Shown one piece after another: positions 13,445 to 14,334 of a DNA stretch of 14,334 nucleotides. The position numbers and the translations under genes are program-made. Under the pieces are notes generated by a model, which had not been told where the DNA came from, ran no database searches, and saw only the letters and a list, made by a program, of their open reading frames with translations. Origin of the DNA: CAYNFT01 sp964396535. Lineage in GTDB: Bacteria > Chloroflexota > Dehalococcoidia > Dehalococcoidales > UBA2162. Position 1 is the stretch's first letter, and every line of letters starts with the position of its first letter. The stretch lies in the NCBI GenBank assembly GCA_964396535.1, contig CAYNFT010000053.1, positions 1 through 14,334 on the forward strand, read 5' to 3'.

Positions 13445-13466
13445 GTTATATAACTTGCTTAAATGA

Positions 13467-13562
13467 TTACTTTTTGTCGAGACCAATTTCTTTATCAATT
13501 GACATATATCCCGATGTCTCCACTACCTTCCTCTCCAAAGTCGTAACAACATTCTGGATTGT
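13467..13562 (-). other. Coding-like minus-strand stretch containing repeat R3
   Basis: Between TAA codons the minus strand reads 31 residues without an ATG start until the middle (includes NVVTTLERKVVETSGYM). The first part is a diverged copy of R1/R2 (AGAATGTTGTTACGACTTTGG). It lies directly outside copy E, just as R1 lies outside copy C. The plus strand is also open here, so coding status is unproven; it may be part of the repeat family or a shared gene tail. Confidence 0.3.
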
Positions 13563-13710
13563 TTATCAACCTCACTCTCTAAATTTCTACAACCCCATCC
13601 CCCTTGATAAGGGGAAGGGGGAAGAATCTTTAGAGAGGGGCGAAGCCCCTTTAGGCAATTATTTCCCCCTTATATTGATAAGGGGAGAGGGTTAACGGGT
13701 GAGGGGTTAA
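13561..13710. repeat. Miniature palindromic element (copy E)
   Basis: After the outer flank shared with copy D (GTTTATCAACCTCAC), about 120 bp hold only a left terminal palindrome (CCCCCTTGATAAGGGGAAGG), one GGGGCGAAGCCCC hairpin (13637-13649) and a right terminus (GGGGAGAGGGTTAACGGGTG) that is the reverse complement of the left end of copy C. The interior found in C and D is missing, so it looks like an internal-deletion derivative. Confidence 0.7.
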
Positions 13711-13787
13711 TTAAACAATCTTTGGTAAATCTATTTGCTAGCAAACGTGTAACGGAATATAATCTGGATTAAACAGAACAACAGTTA

Positions 13788-13810
13788 TACGCAAATGCGT
13801 AATTGCGTAA
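13788..13810. promoter_or_regulatory. 8-bp repeat array before the flavin-reductase gene
   Basis: TACGCAA followed by ATGCGTAA and TTGCGTAA (13795-13802, 13803-13810) are tandem 8-bp units closely related to the TTGCGCAA units of the par region. The array ends 29 bases before the ATG at 13840, an operator-like position. I found no good sigma-70 hexamers to pair with it. Confidence 0.45.
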
Positions 13811-13839
13811 ATGAGGAATTACTATACAGGAGGAAGAAT

Positions 13840-14334
13840 ATGGCTAAGGTTACAATTGATAATAAAACGTTGGTTTACCCTATGCCGGCATTTTTAATTG
13901 GGGCAAATGTTGATGATAAGCCAAACTTTATGACTGCCGCCTGGTCTGGAATAGGTGGTGGTACACCACCAATAATAACCGTAGGCATACGTCCCGCTCG
14001 TTACACCCTTAAAGGTATCAAGCAGAATATGACTTTCTCAGTTAACGTGCCTTCTGTCACGCTGGTAAAGGAAACAGATTACTGCGGAATCGAATCCGGT
14101 AGTAAGGTTGATAAAGTAGCGGTCTGCAAGTTCAAGGTGTTCTACGGCAAGTTAGATACAGCTCCCCTGATTGAGCAATGTCCTGTCAACCTCGAATGCA
14201 AGGTTTTACACATGCTGGATGTCGGCAGCCACACCCTCGTCGTTGGCAGGATTGAGGAAACCTATGCCTCGGAAGATTGCCTCACCATTGGGGAGCCGGA
14301 TGTTGAAAAAATTAAACCGCTAATCTATATACCA
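13840..14334 (+). CDS. Flavin reductase-like (FMN-binding split barrel) protein, partial
   Basis: The frame starts at ATG 13840, six bases after a strong AGGAGG, and runs open to the end of the window (165 residues, no stop). It fits the flavin reductase/flavoredoxin domain: PMPAFLIGANVDDKPNFMTAAWSG-type start (14-37; one strand then the N/F-M-T-A loop that contacts FMN), GIRPARYTLKGI (49-60) and NMTFSVNVPS (63-72), followed by a Cys-containing segment (TDYCGIESG). Such proteins bind FMN and pass electrons from NAD(P)H or ferredoxin-like donors; the exact reaction cannot be read. Only a short C-terminal part is likely missing. An 8-bp repeat array upstream suggests regulation. Confidence 0.85.
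   Translation, partial: MAKVTIDNKTLVYPMPAFLIGANVDDKPNFMTAAWSGIGGGTPPIITVGIRPARYTLKGIKQNMTFSVNVPSVTLVKETDYCGIESGSKVDKVAVCKFKVFYGKLDTAPLIEQCPVNLECKVLHMLDVGSHTLVVGRIEETYASEDCLTIGEPDVEKIKPLIYIP

Noticed and set aside
13474..13695. 73-codon plus-strand ORF running into copy E
   Set aside because: Most of it is repeat sequence translated through palindromes; no ribosome binding site or family. The minus strand is equally open.

Overview
The window looks like bacterial chromosome of moderate G+C content. Intergenic regions carry many G/C-rich palindromic repeats. A UvrA linked to two OFA-type major facilitator permeases, together with these dispersed repeats, would fit an uncultured Chloroflexota (Dehalococcoidia-like) genome, but that assignment is an impression from style, not a demonstrated phylogeny.

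Layout. The window opens with the 3' end of an SbcC/Rad50-like ATPase gene (1-213). Next is a repeat-bounded unit (218-1452): two nearly identical ~46 bp terminal inverted repeats enclose an HNH-nuclease gene, a tiny upstream overlapping ORF and a candidate promoter. A tight minus-strand operon follows (7361 down to 1459): uvrA, two tandem MFS transporter paralogues and an HD-domain hydrolase, with overlapping stop and start codons throughout and a recognisable promoter upstream of uvrA. At 7446-7812 there is a copy of the same repeat without cargo. A class I methyltransferase gene (7910-8524, +) comes next, flanked by a 21 bp imperfect direct repeat.

The centre holds a ParA / ribbon-helix-helix partition-type pair (10093 down to 8986). 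Its consensus promoter (TTGACG-17-TATAAT) has 8-bp TTGCGCAA-type repeats in the spacer, and the same palindrome recurs inside the 3' end of the RHH gene. A related 8-bp tandem lies about 3.6 kb away, just before a flavin-reductase-like gene. Upstream of par on the same strand is an NfeD / SPFH (stomatin-like) membrane pair, probably preceded by an unlisted 38-aa membrane protein. A small zinc-binding HNH-like protein follows. Three copies of one terminator-like hairpin family sit in this part.

The right end (12516-13710) is accessory: two more copies of the palindromic element, one right-truncated and one internally deleted to ~120 bp, bracket a staphylococcal-nuclease-like gene. The window ends inside a flavin-reductase-domain gene (13840 onward).

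The most interesting structures are (1) the palindromic element family present in loaded, empty, truncated and miniature states, with an HNH gene as cargo, and (2) the phased 8-bp operator/centromere-like sites of the ParA-RHH module. Housekeeping (DNA repair, membrane quality control) and accessory functions are interleaved, and the repeats mark most of the boundaries.
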